Below the pieces are notes generated by a model that was given only the letters and a program-made list of their open reading frames with translations, did no database searches and was not told the DNA's origin. 64,000 bases of DNA from Spisula solida (Eukaryota; Mollusca; Bivalvia; Venerida; Mactridae), in contig OX365948.1 of NCBI GenBank assembly GCA_947247005.1, positions 9,537,455 to 9,601,454 on the forward strand, read 5' to 3'. Position numbers and translations under genes: made by a program. Below, piece by piece: positions 11,770 through 23,699 of this stretch. Every line of letters starts with the position of its first letter. Within the stretch, counting starts at the first letter, position 1.

Positions 11770-12880
11770 CTTTTGTGTGTAGAGGTTGGGGTTTCTAAGT
11801 AAAAAAGGGCAGATAATTTTATCACAATGCTTGACAGAGTTACCTACTCCAGTGTAGGTCTTGGTGTCATGATGATGAACAAGTATGAAAAGCATCAAAG
11901 CAACATGTCAATACACTTTGAAGATACAGTCAACTCTCGTTGGGACCGTGGAAATTACTTCGACATAAAGAAAATTCGAGATAGAATTTTCGGCATCGAA
12001 GTTGCAAGTTTTCTAGTTTCTGTCATTTTACGCCGCCATATTGTTACGGTCGTAAGAACGACATATTCGTGAGAATTACTTGTTGTGATATTTATTTACA
12101 TGTATTCCTCCTTGAGAAAATGCATTATATTTCAATAATTATTTTTACAAACAATTGTTCGAGATGACATGTTTATTGATGTTTTTACGTAACTCGAATC
12201 TTTCTGAGATGTTTGCGCAAATTGCTGCAAACAAATATTTGTTCCACAATGGAAGGCGTGAAAATTACAGGTAAATCGAAGATTTCAGACTGCGAGGTGT
12301 GAAAAATATTCGACGCCAGTCAAATACGATCAGACTTCGACCCGACTTCGAGATGAACAGTAGATTTTAGGTGCAAATTAGTTAATCGGGACCAAATAAA
12401 TAATTCGACATAATGAAAAATTCGAGCTGAATTTGAGCTAAAACTTCGAGATAGGTCTCGAGATTTCATATAGACAAAGAAGGAGAAAAATTGGGACTTG
12501 AAAAAAACTTCGACATAACGGAAAATTCGAGATAAGCGAGTTCGAGATAACAAGAGTTGACTGTATTAATCTTCAGAGGTTAAAAAACTTGTACCAAAAC
12601 TTTAACATTTGCATTTCTACGTCCAAAAGGGGGCATAACTTTAACAAAGTGCTTGACCGAGTTACCTACCACTATATATTCAAAACAAACTGCTTCATAG
12701 CTGCAGCATTACCATCTTCTATGGAGATGTTGGGGCTTGTAAGTCAAAAAGGGCAGATAATTTGGACAAAATGTGTGATAGAGTTACTTTCTCCTGTGTA
12801 CTGGTTGGGATTATGATGGTGAACAAGCGTGCTTAGTATCAAAGCAATATGAGAATGCACTTTGTAAACAGACTAATCCC
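11770..12880 (+). repeat. Dispersed repeat family E (gggcataa-type), interrupted by a pogo-like element
   Basis: Units of about 130 bp carry aagggcagataattt, gcttgacagagttacc, and gatgatgaacaagtatga. One lies at 11800-11925 and further related units at 12610-12880; the 637-bp CAGTCA element sits between them. A related segment occurs at 27575-27725. The unit is non-coding as far as I can see. Confidence 0.6.
11927..12563. mobile_element. pogo/Tigger-like non-autonomous element, TA target site
   Basis: The ends CAGTCAACTCTCGTTG and (reverse complement) CAGTCAACTCTTGTTA match at 14 of 16 bases, and TA flanks both sides (11925-11926, 12564-12565). The interior is rich in cgaaatt/ttcgaga motifs repeated in both orientations. 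At 637 bp it lacks a transposase; the minus-strand frame at 12320-12553 is unrecognised. It is inserted in a family E repeat. Confidence 0.85.
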
Positions 12881-12949
12881 ACCAACCCTACAGTAAGTTG
12901 AACACATAATTCACATGTTCCAACAACTAGTAACTGTGGGATGGGTGGA

Positions 12950-15265
12950 TTTAGTTTAGTCAGTGGATGGGGTGGTGTCACAGTGTAAGGTGGGTGTGGG
13001 TTACTGTAACAGTAAGGTGGGAGGGGTGTCCAAAAGGTGAGTGGTGGTTTTATTAAGGACTGGATGGGTAACTGTTAGGTGGGTGGGGTGTCCATAAGGT
13101 GGGCGGTGGTTTTAGTAAGGACTGGATGGGTTACTGTAAGGTGGGTGGGGTGTCCATAAGGTGAGTGGTGGTTTTAGTAAGGACTGGATGGGTTACTGTA
13201 AGGTGGGTGGGGTGTCCATAAGGTTGGTGGTGGTTTTAGTAAGGACTGAATGGATAACTGTAAGGTGGGTGGGGTGTCCAATAAAGGTGGGAGGTGGTTT
13301 TAGTAAGGACTGGATGGGTAACTGTAAGGTGGGTGGGGTGTCCATTAAAGGTGGGAGGTGGTTTTAGTAAGGACTGGATGGGTTACTGTAAGGTGGGTGG
13401 GGTGTCCATTAAAGGTGGGAGGTGGTTTTAGTAAGGACTGGATGGATAACTGTAAGGTGGGTGGGGTGTCCATCAGGTGAGTGGTGGTTTTAGTAAGGCC
13501 TGGATGGGTAACTGTAAGGTGGGAAGGGTGTCCATAAGGTGAGTGGTGGTTTTAGTAAGGACTGGATGGGTTACTGTAAGGTGGGTGGGGTGTCCATAAG
13601 GTGAGTGGTGATTTTAGTAAGGACTGGATGGGTTACTGTAAGGTGGGTGTGTGTCCATAAGGTGAGTGGTGGTTTTAGTAAGGACTGGATGGGTTACTGT
13701 AAGGTGGGTGGGGTGTCCATAAGGTGGGTGGTGGTTTTAGTAAGGACTGAATGGATAACTGTAAGGTGGGTGTGGTGTCCATTAAAGGTGGGAGGTGGTT
13801 TTAGTAAGGACTGGATGGATAACTGTAAGGTGGGTGGGGTGTCCATCAGGTGAGTGGTTGTTTTAGTAAGGACTGGATGGGTAACTGTAAGGTGGGAAGG
13901 GTGTCCATAAGGTGAGTGGTGGTTTTAGTAAGGACTGGATGGGTTACTGTAAGGTGGGTGGGGTGTCCATAAGGTGAGTGGTGGTTTTAGTAAGGACTGG
14001 ATGGGTTACTGTAAGACGGTTGGGGTGTCCATAAGGTGAGTGGTGATTTTAGTAAGGACTGGATGGGTTACTGTAAGGTGGGTGGGGTGTCCATAAGGTG
14101 AGTGGTTGTTTTAGTAAGGACTGGATGGGTAACTGTAAGGTGGGTGGGGTGTCCATAAGGTGAGTGGTGGTTTTAGTAAGGACTGGATGGGTAACTGTAA
14201 GGTGGGTGGGGTGTCCATAAGGTGAGTGGTGGTTTTAGTAAGGACTGGATGGGTTACTGTAAGGTGGGTGGGGTGTCCATAAGGTGAGTGGTAGTTTTAG
14301 TAAGGACTGGATGTGTTACTGTAAGGTGGGTGGGGTGTCCATTAAAGGTGGGAGGTGGTTTTAGTAAGGACTGGATGGGTTACTGTAAGGTGGGTGGGGT
14401 GTCCATAAGGTGAGTGGTGGTTTTAGTAAGGACTGGGTGGGTTGGTGGGTGGGGTGTCCATAAGGTGGGTGGTGGTTTTAGTAAGGACTGAATGGATAAC
14501 TGTAAGGTGGGTGTGGTGTCCATTAAAGGTGGGAGGTGGTTTTAGTAAGGACTGGATGGGTTACTGTAAGGTGGGTGGGGTGTCCATAAGGTGAGTGGTG
14601 GTTTTAGTAAGGACTGGATGGGTTACTGTAAGACGGTTGGGGTGTCCATAAGGTGAGTGGTGATTTTAGTAAGGACTGGATGGGTTACTGTAAGGTGGGT
14701 GGGGTGTCCATAAGGTGAGTGGTGGTTTTAGTAAGGACTGGGTGGGTTACTGTAAGGTGGGTGGGGTGTCCATAAGGTGAGTGGTGGTTTTAGTAAGGAC
14801 TGGATGGGTTACTGTAAGGTGGGTGGGGTGTCCATAAGGTGAGTGGTGGTTTTAGTAAGGACTGGATGGGTTACTGTAAGGTGGGTGGGGTGTCCATAAG
14901 GTGGGTGGTGGTTTTAGTAAGGACTGAATGGATAACTGTAAGGTGGGTGGGGTGTCCATTAAAGGTGGGAGGTGGTTTTAGTAAGGACTGGATGGGTAAC
15001 TGTAAGGTGGGTGGGGTGTCCATGAAAGGTGGGAGGTGGTTTTAGTAAGGACTGAATGGGTTACTGTAAGGTGGGTGGGGTGTCCATAAGGTGGGCGGTG
15101 GTTTTAGTAGGGACTGAATGGGTTACTGTAAGGTGGGTGGGGTGTCCATAAGGTGGGCGGTGGTTTTAGTAGGGATTAGATAGGTTACTATAAGGTGGGT
15201 GGGGTGTCCATAAGGTGGGTGGTGGTTTTAGTAGGGACTGGATGGGTTACTGTAAGGCAGGGTGG
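12950..15265. repeat. G-rich minisatellite, 62-65 bp unit, about 36 copies
   Basis: The core ggtttta-gtaaggactggatg plus aaggtgggtggggtgtccat repeats without spacers. Two variants differ at the ccataaggtgagtgg or ccattaaaggtgggagg position and come in recurring orders. The plus strand is strongly G-rich throughout, so the array is strand-asymmetric. Short open frames within it are by-products: stops recur because the unit length is mostly not a multiple of three. Confidence 0.95.
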
Positions 15266-15559
15266 TATCAACATTTATATACTAGTTATACCAAGGAGCA
15301 TAATATGAATTATGAACAAAGGACATTTACAACAATTTCTGCTGAAGGAATAAGAATTTTGATTAGTAATACAAAGGGGAGATGTAGTGAGAAAATTGTG
15401 ATACAAAGAAATTTAAATTGAAAGAAACCATGAATATAATAATTAAGACATCAGGCGAGATGCTGGGATTGAGCTCTTAGCTTCTACCTTGTATGAATAG
15501 CACTCTTAAATTACCTTTATATGCATTGACATTGTGATTATATTGTTGCAGCACTTTAA

Positions 15560-15816
15560 ACTAGAGCTGTCGCCATTCGGCAGACTAATATACCCCGCTG
15601 GCAAAGGGAAATAATTCTGCCAAAATTCATTGCAGCACAAATTCCTTTCTTCATGCACATCTATATATGTTGAGGTCGTTCATCTGTGAAAGTTTGAGCG
15701 AAATCCTGCCAAAACTGTAGGAGGAGTTGCGTCCACAAGAATGCGTCTACGGACAGACAGACGGGCAAGCTGAATCCAGTATACCCCCCTTACAACTCGT
15801 GCGGGGGTATAATAAC
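15560..15816 (+). mobile_element. Short dispersed repeat with inverted TATACCCC ends and a GGACAGACAG module
   Basis: TATACCCCGC (15589-15598) and GCGGGGGTATA (15801-15811) are inverted. Just inside the right end is acggacagacagacggg. The same layout (inverted C-run/G-run ends, ggacggacagacag near the 3' end) is seen at 27575-28680. No coding capacity is evident. Confidence 0.65.
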
Positions 15817-15819
15817 ACC

Positions 15820-17560
15820 CTAACATAATTATGTTCCTAAAATTCTAAGCAATTAATGATTGCAGTTACACTTGATGAAATAAATCTAGATTAAGAAAGT
15901 AGTGTCAAAATGTATGGAAAAAATATGTACTTGATCCAAAAAAATTGGAAACAATGAGAAGCTTAATTACCCGTTGACCCGAGAACCCTAATACATTTAG
16001 TACCAGTACAACAAATGTCAGCTCAATGATGTACATTATAGTGACACTAAAAGGCAAGATAACGAGTACACAGTTTTACATGAACATTATGATTGACTTA
16101 CCATCACAGAATTGCAAGGTTAAAACTTCCAAGAAATGAGAACACAACTGAACAAGTCAAACACCACTTTATACTCTCTCCTGTTTTCTATAATATACTC
16201 TCAACAGATTTTCCTGAGCTTTTAGATGGAAGCAAATTGATAGCCCAAACAAGTAAAATGAGAAAACCAATTTGGCTCAATACCCAATTTAGACACAGAA
16301 ATCAATATAACCCCGGTACATATTTGGTAAGACACCAGTTCCAATAGAGTTCCAATAAAGCCTCGATCTTAGCCATACAATAACAGCTGTAATCACAAGC
16401 TCCGAGTGCATTTATCTCTATCAATTTTTGCTTGTAGCCTTTACCATTGAGGCGAACAAACACCACGTCAACCTACCTCAATGTTTCGCAGGGCTGCGAT
16501 GTGGCAAAACAAAGTGACATTTACATGGACTATTCGCACAGCGACTTATTTAAGCAGTGACATTTCAGCATGCTATTATAATTATAGCAGTAGGCGATAT
16601 TAGTACAGACATTACTGCAATTACATTCCTCTATTGGGGTTTTTGTAACAAAACAACAAGTTAACTAATGATATTATATTACATCAGACCAGCTAGAGAT
16701 TGAGGAGTGGAGGAAATATGTGTCCTTGTAATATGGCAAGTCTTATAACACCATGAGAACAAAATTTTCTATTGTTTGTTTTTTTGTTTGCGTTCAACTG
16801 AGACATTGATATAAGTGTGTGGTCATTCGTTTCTTCCCTGACAGAGTGGTGATGTTACCTCTGACTTGGAATGAAGAGATAGTTGTGAGATATAAGGAAT
16901 GATATATTAGACCATGGTTAGCCGCTGTCAGCCAATCAGCGCCTCGTATTGCCGTGGTAAATATCACAGAGACTGTGTTGTAAAATCGTCTATTACAATC
17001 GAGAAAAACGCTTATTTTGATCAAGAAAATCGTCCATTCAAGTCGAGAAAATCGTGCCCAATCAACACATATATACTCAGCACATTTAAAAACGAAGCAT
17101 AAACAAAGTTCATAGTTTCTAAAAATACACACGGATGGAAAATAAGCAATAGCAATCAGCTATATTTTCCATCAATTCTGAAAATACAAGTATATGCTGT
17201 TAATCCACAAGACAGATTGTGTTGTATACAGTCTAAAATAATACAGATTTCTTTCTATATCCTTTCCGCTACCATAGCGTACTAATGCAGACTGGCCGGG
17301 ATGGCCATTTCGGGCGTCCATACTTTACGACCCATTCCCAAATTCAGGAATTTTGCTGTCATGGGTACACATGCATCCAAAACTAAAGGATATTATGGGC
17401 CCAGGCGTGCACATGTTTTTGGGACCGCTGGTCCCCTTTAAAGAGAGTTTTGAGCGTAGGTTTTCCATAACTGAAATTACTGGTCATACCAGCCATTGCG
17501 GTACGAATCCCTGTGGAATTGCATTAACATTTGGTGCCAAAAGTTTTTATTTTTCTATAG
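15820..17560. other. AT-rich intergenic stretch
   Basis: Overlapping short frames exist on both strands around 16794-17132, where tcgagaaaatcgt-like 23-bp units repeat about three times (16988-17060). No gene or mobile element was recognised. Confidence 0.45.
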
Positions 17561-17570
17561 AAGGAGTATA

Positions 17571-18456
17571 CAGTCAGGACTCGTTACAACGACACCCGAT
17601 ATACCGACAATTTCATTATAACGACACCAATTGGTGGGGACAAATTCTATACAACGTTAATAGTATCCGTTATAACGACATATTCACTTACCGACACCGA
17701 CAGCAAAAACATGGGAACGAATCGATTGTTTACACAGTAATTAATACTCCATAAACTGACACTATCAAGGGACTATTATTCACACCTGAACTATTTATCG
17801 GCTTCACAAAGTCATCGTCTGAGCAAGGAGTCTAATTATGTAATTACACTTGTGAAAATCATCTTAATTGCTCTCTGTATAATAGTGAAACCTTTCTCAG
17901 TCGAATATAGGTGGACTAGTGGTCTAGTGGTAAGGGCTACTGACTGATGATCTGAAGGGTGTGGGTTCGGTTCGCGCATTCGTAATCAAGGGAGATAAGC
18001 GAAGTCATCGCAGTACGGTTCACGAAATGAACGATGTTAATCGAGATTTCTCGACTTGATTTATTAATTCATCAATTCTTAAAGACGATAGGGTAAATTT
18101 GAAACAAAATGAATTACCAAATTATTCTCTAGAGCGTTAGATTTTATAGTTTACTGTAGTAGTATTCGGACATCTTTAAATTCGTGGCCCTTTATTTTGG
18201 AGCTCTCTCAAAACATTGTATTTTATTTTAAATATTATTTTATGTAATTATAATAATTTTATACTGCTGATTTTGCTGATTGTGTCAATTTTATGACATT
18301 GTAAATTACAATGTATATGTTAATCATTAATTGATTTCTAGGAAACAATCTCCAAATCAAATTTCTCGTCACTAGTGAAATTCAGTATAATGACAAATTT
18401 GTTATAACGACATTTTGATCGGGAACAAACAGTGTCGTTGTATCGAGATCTGACTG
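17571..18456. mobile_element. pogo/Tigger-like non-autonomous element, 886 bp
   Basis: The ends CAGTCAGGACTCGTTACAAC and (reverse complement) CAGTCAGATCTCGATACAAC continue into CGACAC on both sides (22 of 25 matching) and are flanked by TA (17569-17570, 18457-18458). Further cgttataacgaca and gaca repeats extend inward. It carries a tRNA-like module at 17911-17985. No transposase is visible. A short diverged relative lies at 51643-51817. Confidence 0.85.
17911..17985 (+). other. tRNA-like module (A-box and B-box) inside the 17571-18456 element
   Basis: An A-box-like tggtctagtggtaagg is followed about 30 bases later by a B-box-like gtgggttcggttcgc. The anticodon arm does not fold cleanly, so I read it as a tRNA-derived remnant. 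A second module of opposite strand lies at 18566-18622, outside the right TIR. Confidence 0.5.
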
Positions 18457-18565
18457 TATATATTAGGCTAGACATGGGGGTCGGGATCAATGCCCTAAAG
18501 GGGCCCAAAGCTAGCCCTACCAAGCTAAAAAATATCTTTGGGCATGTTTTATTTCGTCTTTAATA

Positions 18566-18622
18566 TGCCACGATCGACCCCTCTGCACTCTAAGCGGACG
18601 TTCTACCACTAGCCTGCATTTA
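18566..18622 (-). other. tRNA-like module, minus strand
   Basis: Read in reverse complement: ggctagtggtagaacgtccg followed by a B-box-like ggggtcgatcg. Stem pairing is incomplete. It may be a SINE head. Confidence 0.4.
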
Positions 18623-18765
18623 AATTTTTCACGAAATATTCATGCTTAGCAGCTCACTTTCATAAAAACATACATGTATAGATAAACACGTTTATTTCGT
18701 ATTTGATTTTAAAAATGCTGTGCTTTTAATTGTGCTAAGTATAACATACCACATGGTCTAAGTTA

Positions 18766-18823
18766 GATAGAAAGACTCGTGGGTCCGTCTATACGATATA
18801 GACGACCCCACTCGTTTTCTATC
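18766..18823. repeat. 58-nt near-perfect palindrome
   Basis: The sequence gatagaaagactcgtgggtc on the left pairs with the reverse complement of gaccccactcgttttctatc on the right, with the inner arms gtctata and tatagac around a 3-nt centre. Only a few positions do not pair. It could be a minimal foldback element or a cruciform-forming site. Confidence 0.85.
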
Positions 18824-18844
18824 CTATACATTGATCAGGTTGCA

Positions 18845-19083
18845 ATACCCCATAGCCTGTTCCAAATAGACTACTTGGTTCTTTAACATGCCTGGTTTAC
18901 AGCACCTATACACAGGAGAATACCTGAGTTCATCTCTAGGATGGTGGGAACAGTAGATGGGACTAAACACTGAAAAAGTGTTTCAGTAATGATCAAGTGC
19001 CCTAGCTAGGTGGCCGAGAATCTAACCAGGGACCTCACGATGCATAGTCTGAACAATGCTATCAACATTAACTCCACCATGGC
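18845..19083 (-). mobile_element. SINE-like repeat family D, minus-strand copy
   Basis: In reverse complement it has a tRNA-like head (ccctggttagattctcggcc as B-box) and a body carrying ctgaaacactttttcagtg, tagagatgaact and a terminal gttaaagaacc. The same order is found at 30110-30372 and 43080-43370 on the plus strand. It is diverged and non-coding. Confidence 0.6.
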
Positions 19084-19089
19084 ACTTAC

Positions 19090-19935
19090 TGTTACTTCTA
19101 ATATGGAATAAAAGCCGTAAGTTGTGTAACAATTATATTGCTTATAACTGTAACATCACATATAGGCCAGTAAAATAATTTGTTAACTGTTCAGTGGTAG
19201 CTAGACCACAAAATTCCAAACAGGTTGTCTGACGTAAACACATTTACGTAATGTTGACAACAAAACATTGATTGCTGTATAATATTCCTCTTCCAGTCAG
19301 ATTTCAATCCGAACAGCGGCACACAGAGCAAGCGCAGTAACCCAGCTTAAACTATCCGTCTATTGATTATTGTATTTTATATCAATTAATTGCTGTGTTT
19401 AATGAGGACATACAACTATGGGTACATTTATTGTAAATGAACCTGCCAATGATAACCTGATCAGTATAGAGATAGAATCTAAATGAGAACAATATTTGTG
19501 AGCTTGAAAACATTCTGTTAAATAAATTGTTTGTGTATCTCGTGTCTTTATATTCAATTGATTTAACTATCATGATGATAATGGAAATTGCACCAATTCA
19601 TCAATATTTAGGAAATTAGATCACCACTTCATGGAAATTAATGAGGATATAATGAGAGATGTCCCCTGACATTAGATAGATCCATTATACCCCTTTGTTA
19701 TATGAAATAAGAGCAGTTTGCCTGCATCAAAAAATTATTAATACACCAAAACTTTGATTATATTTTGCATTACATAGTTTTTTCAGGCTTCACAATATCC
19801 AGACCATTATCAATCCTGAAACAATATCAACTTCAACTATACTTCTTGGTGACCAAGTCATTAGGAAGCTGCTCTTTTGGACCATGACTGAAGCCAAATA
19901 TGTTTCATAGACTTCAATATCAACCAGCACAAACA
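19090..19935. other. AT-rich intergenic stretch, nothing recognised
   Basis: No repeat, RNA gene or coding exon was recognised before the 36-bp array begins. Confidence 0.45.
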
Positions 19936-19969
19936 ATTTGTTGACTTCCACAAGCACAATTACTGACAC

Positions 19970-21046
19970 TATCCCCAATGTGGAAGACTGTTGTATAGTA
20001 TGCCCATCTCCACATATGGAAGACTGTTGTATGGCATGCCCATCTCCAAATGTGGAAGACTTTTGTATTGTATGCCCATCTCCACATATGGAAGACTTTT
20101 GTATGGTATGCCCATCTCCACATATGGAAGACTGTTGTATGGTATGCCCATCTCCAAATGTGGAAGACTGTTGTATGGCATGCCCATCTCCACATGTGGA
20201 AGACTGTTGTATGGTATGCCCATCTCCACATGTGGAAGACTGTTGTATGGTATGCCCATCTCCACATATGGAAGACTGTTGTATGGTATGCCCATCTCCA
20301 AATGTGGAAGACTGTTGTATGGCATGCCCATCTCCACATGTGGAAGACTGTTGTATGGTATGCCCATCTCCACATGTGGAAGACTGTTGTATGGTATGCC
20401 CATCTCCACATGTGGAAGACTGTTGTATGGTATGCCCATCTCCACATGTGGAAGACTGTTGTATGGTATGCCCATCCCCAATGTGGAAGACTGTTGTATG
20501 GTATGCCCATCTCCACATATGGAAGACTTTTGTATGGTATGCCCATCTCCACATATGGAAGACTGTTGTATGGTATGCCCATCTCCAAATGTGGAAGACT
20601 GTTGTATGGCATGCCCATCTCCACATGTGGAAGACTGTTGTATGGTATGCCCATCTCCACATGTGGAAGACTGTTGTATGGTATGCCCATCTCCACATAT
20701 GGAAGACTGTTGTATGGTATGCCCATCGCCAAATGTGGAAGACTGTTGTATGGCATGCCCATCTCCACATGTGGAAGACTGTTGTATGGTATGCCCATCT
20801 CCACATGTGGAAGACTGTTGTATGGTATGCCCATCTCCACATGTGGAAGACTGTTGTATGGTATGCCCATCTCCACATGTGGAAGACTGTTGTATGGTAT
20901 GCCCATCCCCAATGTGGAAGACTGTTGTATGGTATGCCCATCTCCACATGTGGAAGACTGTTGTATGGCATGCCCATCTCCACATGTGGAAGACTGTAGT
21001 TTGGTATGCCCATCTCCACATGTGGAAGACTGTTGTATGGTATGCA
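19970..21046. repeat. Minisatellite, 36 bp unit, about 30 copies, with a 431-bp higher-order repeat
   Basis: The unit contains the palindrome ccacatgtgg and tatggtatgcccatct. Variants with ccacatatgg, ccaaatgtgg, tatggcatgcc, gacttttgt or the short atccccaatg recur in the same order twice: a 12-unit block starting at 20082 is repeated starting at 20513, offset 431 bp. Because 36 is divisible by three, long frames stay open in three plus and three minus registers (up to 463 codons). They encode only 12-residue periodicities and I do not consider them genes. Confidence 0.96.
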
Positions 21047-21470
21047 CAGATGAACAACCTCAATGTATAGATGACCGTAAAGGATGGAAGTTTCGCTGCA
21101 TAAATTATGACCAGAGTTATGGCCCTTTGTTACTTTTACTATATACCCTATAGTGAAAATCTTGTGTGTTGAACTCCTCATAAACTACTGGGTGGAATTT
21201 CTTCAAACTTTCACAGATGAACAACCTCAATGTATAGGTGACCGTAAAGGATGGAATTTTTGTTGTGTCGATTTTTACCAGAATTATGGCCCGGTGTTAC
21301 TTTTAATTTAATTACGATGGCCTTTGATATTTTTAATAGAATTATATATTGTCCACAAGGCTAAAGAAATTGAATAATAATGTTACCTCAAACTGCTATT
21401 CCTCATTTGAAAGGATAAGTGCTATAATGGGGGTACCCGTGTCTAATGGACACAATTCTAGTTTTTATAC
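21047..21470 (+). repeat. Dispersed repeat with a 169-bp internal duplication, bordering the 36-bp array
   Basis: The phrase agatgaacaacctcaatgta with the following gaccgtaaaggatgg occurs at 21048 and again at 21217. The repeat ends with gggggtacccgtgtctaatg and gacacaattctag. The first 36-bp array units run directly into this repeat, which suggests the array grew inside it. Non-coding. Confidence 0.6.
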
Positions 21471-21540
21471 TGTGTTATAAATACTAGACGCCATGCTCTA
21501 ATATGTTTTGTACTATTATACATATAATAGTTAGTTTCAG

Positions 21541-22260
21541 CTAATTTATTCAAGGTCAATTGTTAAACAATTAAGTTTTTCCAACTTATATTTTTCTTCG
21601 CCGTTGCTTATGGAAGATAGGCCCATTGCTAATTAGAGATAACTCTATCTTACATGGGCGTACATGCGACATAGAGCAGACTATTTTAGTTTGGGGATTT
21701 CCATGTTACAGACAAATATTAAGGTAATAAGACGAATATCAATAGGCTAGATATATCATTAAGAAAGCATTTTCTTGAGCGTAACTTAACAGCGTACGCT
21801 TTATTTACGTTATTATTAATGATTGTTTTGAATAAGAACGTACGGCAAATATTGTTATAAATTCCCATTTCTCAAGTTATGTCGGAGAAAAATAATCCAT
21901 CATGAGACAGTCTATATAGCTAGGATACGGATATCTCAACCTCGGGGTCGGAATTTTGCAAGCCTCGTTCCTGGTTAAAATCCAACCCCTCGGATGAGAT
22001 ATCCTTATCCTACATAGAAGCTGCCATGATGTATCCTTATAATCTTTCTCAATTATCTTTCCTACAATGTTATCCATCGCTACGAGGGTATGTGAGAAGT
22101 GAAGCCTGAGTTTCCGTACATGTACTAAGTTTTGTGTAAGGGAATCACTCAGGTACCATTTTAATTTCATCTTTGGTATGAAGCGGTCTGGGATCTAATC
22201 CCCTGCCCTTAATTCCTCACTCAAAACCGATGCCAAACCGCTCAGCTGTTAGGAGATGGT
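21541..22260 (-). mobile_element. SINE-like family A, copy 2, interrupted by a foldback element
   Basis: The body segments match copy 1 (caacttatattt at 21578, ccatcgctacgagggtatg at 22075, ggtaccattttaatttcatc at 22153). The minus-strand tRNA-like head at 22160-22255 has a B-box-like ggggattagatccc. A 132-bp foldback element occupies 21899-22030, inside the copy. Confidence 0.6.
21899..22030. mobile_element. Foldback MITE, 132 bp
   Basis: The inverted arms include taggatacggatatctca on the left and tgagatatccttatccta on the right, extended inward by cctcggggt/acccctcgg and outward by atcatg/catgat. The centre is ggaattttgcaagcctcgtt. It interrupts a family A repeat. Confidence 0.85.
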
Positions 22261-22269
22261 TTATTAAAT

Positions 22270-23185
22270 TAAACATATAAGGTACAGCTGGCTTAAAGAA
22301 AACTTCCAGTGAGATGTTGCAGTGTAAAAGTATAAACTAATCACATTACCCTAAAATTACTTCATGGTTAATCACACAAACTTCTAGTATAATTATAAGC
22401 TTTCTAAACCTAATAGTGTTGCTAAGAATAGCAAACTCTTATAAGTTGAATTAATTTTTTCTGCAGAACAAAATTAGACTTTGTTAACTCTACTGGAATA
22501 GTTAACACAAAGGATCAATGAATGTATTTTTAGGACTGATTACAGTCTGTTATTGAACAAAATGTCAATCATTCAGAGGCCATCCTTGAACAATATATAT
22601 ATATAAGCACTTCGGGTAGGGCTGAATTTTTTTAATGATTTGCAATTTTAATAAATGTTTATATATTGCCCTTATAACTGAGACTCTATGCGGTAACCCA
22701 TTAATCCATATTTCATCACTTAAAGCCCGAGCCCATATCTGTCCCCAATGATTTCCCAAATGAGTAAGTAGGGGACACAATCCATTTAACTGGAAATTAC
22801 ATTTTCATAAAGGGAGATCATTCTTGTATAATATAAGTCCCTAAAAGCAGCAATTAGATTGAGGTTTACACATGCAAGGGAATGCATCATGAACATGGTG
22901 ATGTAGCAAGGAAAACACAATGAGGGAACACAAGGAAGTAACGAAAATGGAATGCAATTGGAGATGCATATTGGGACAGTTGGAGTACGGAAATGGGATA
23001 CAATAGCAACAAATTATGGGGGTGGGGAGGATTTAAGACAATCAGCTATTGTTAATCCAAGAACCACAGGAAACAGCAAGGATTCAATATCCATTAATGA
23101 CATCTAGACAAAGTCAATTGCATAAGTTGATGATTATTATAAACAGGTCAACATTATGAAAAAGCAAGTGGTCACATTCAATGAA
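22270..23185. other. AT-rich intergenic stretch
   Basis: A TA run lies at about 22593-22605. Nothing else was recognised. Confidence 0.45.
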
Positions 23186-23189
23186 TCCT

Positions 23190-23695
23190 TTTTAGGCAAA
23201 CTGGTAAGACTAGGCTAGGCTCACAGGTAAGACTAGGCTAGGCTCACTGGTAAAACTAAGCTAGCCTCACAGGTAAGGCTAGGCTAGGCTCACTGGTATG
23301 ACTAGGTTAGGCTCACTGGTATGACTAGGCTATGCTCACATGTATGGCTAGGCTAGGCTCACTGGTATGACTAGGCTAGGCTCACAGGTATGACTAGGCT
23401 AGGCTCACTGGTATGACTAGGCTAGGCTCACTGGTATGACTAGGCTAGGCTCACTGGTATGACTAGGCTAGGCTCACTGGTAAGACTAGGCTATGCTCAC
23501 AGGTATGACTAGGCTAGGCTCACAGGTATGACTAGGCTATGCTCACAGGGAAGACTAGGCTAGGCTCACATGGAAGACTAGGCTATGCTCACAGGGAAGA
23601 CTAGGCTAGGCTCACAGGTATGACTAGGCTATGCTCACTGGTATGACTAGGCTATGCTCACAGGGAAGACTAGGCTAGGTTCACAGGTAAGATTG
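23190..23695. repeat. Minisatellite, about 23 bp unit, about 22 copies
   Basis: The unit actaggctaggctcactggt plus atg repeats without spacers. Variants are tatgctcac, cacagg, and gggaaga. Sub-blocks with cagggaagactagg lie towards the right end. Non-coding. Confidence 0.95.
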
Positions 23696-23699
23696 GGCT

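Noticed and set aside
17353..17754. 133-codon plus-strand frame as a gene
   Set aside because: Its second half lies within the TIR of the pogo-like element, and no domain is recognisable.
19938..21153. Long cysteine/proline-rich or Trp-rich open frames
   Set aside because: They exist in multiple registers on both strands because the unit is 36 bp; this is a property of the array.
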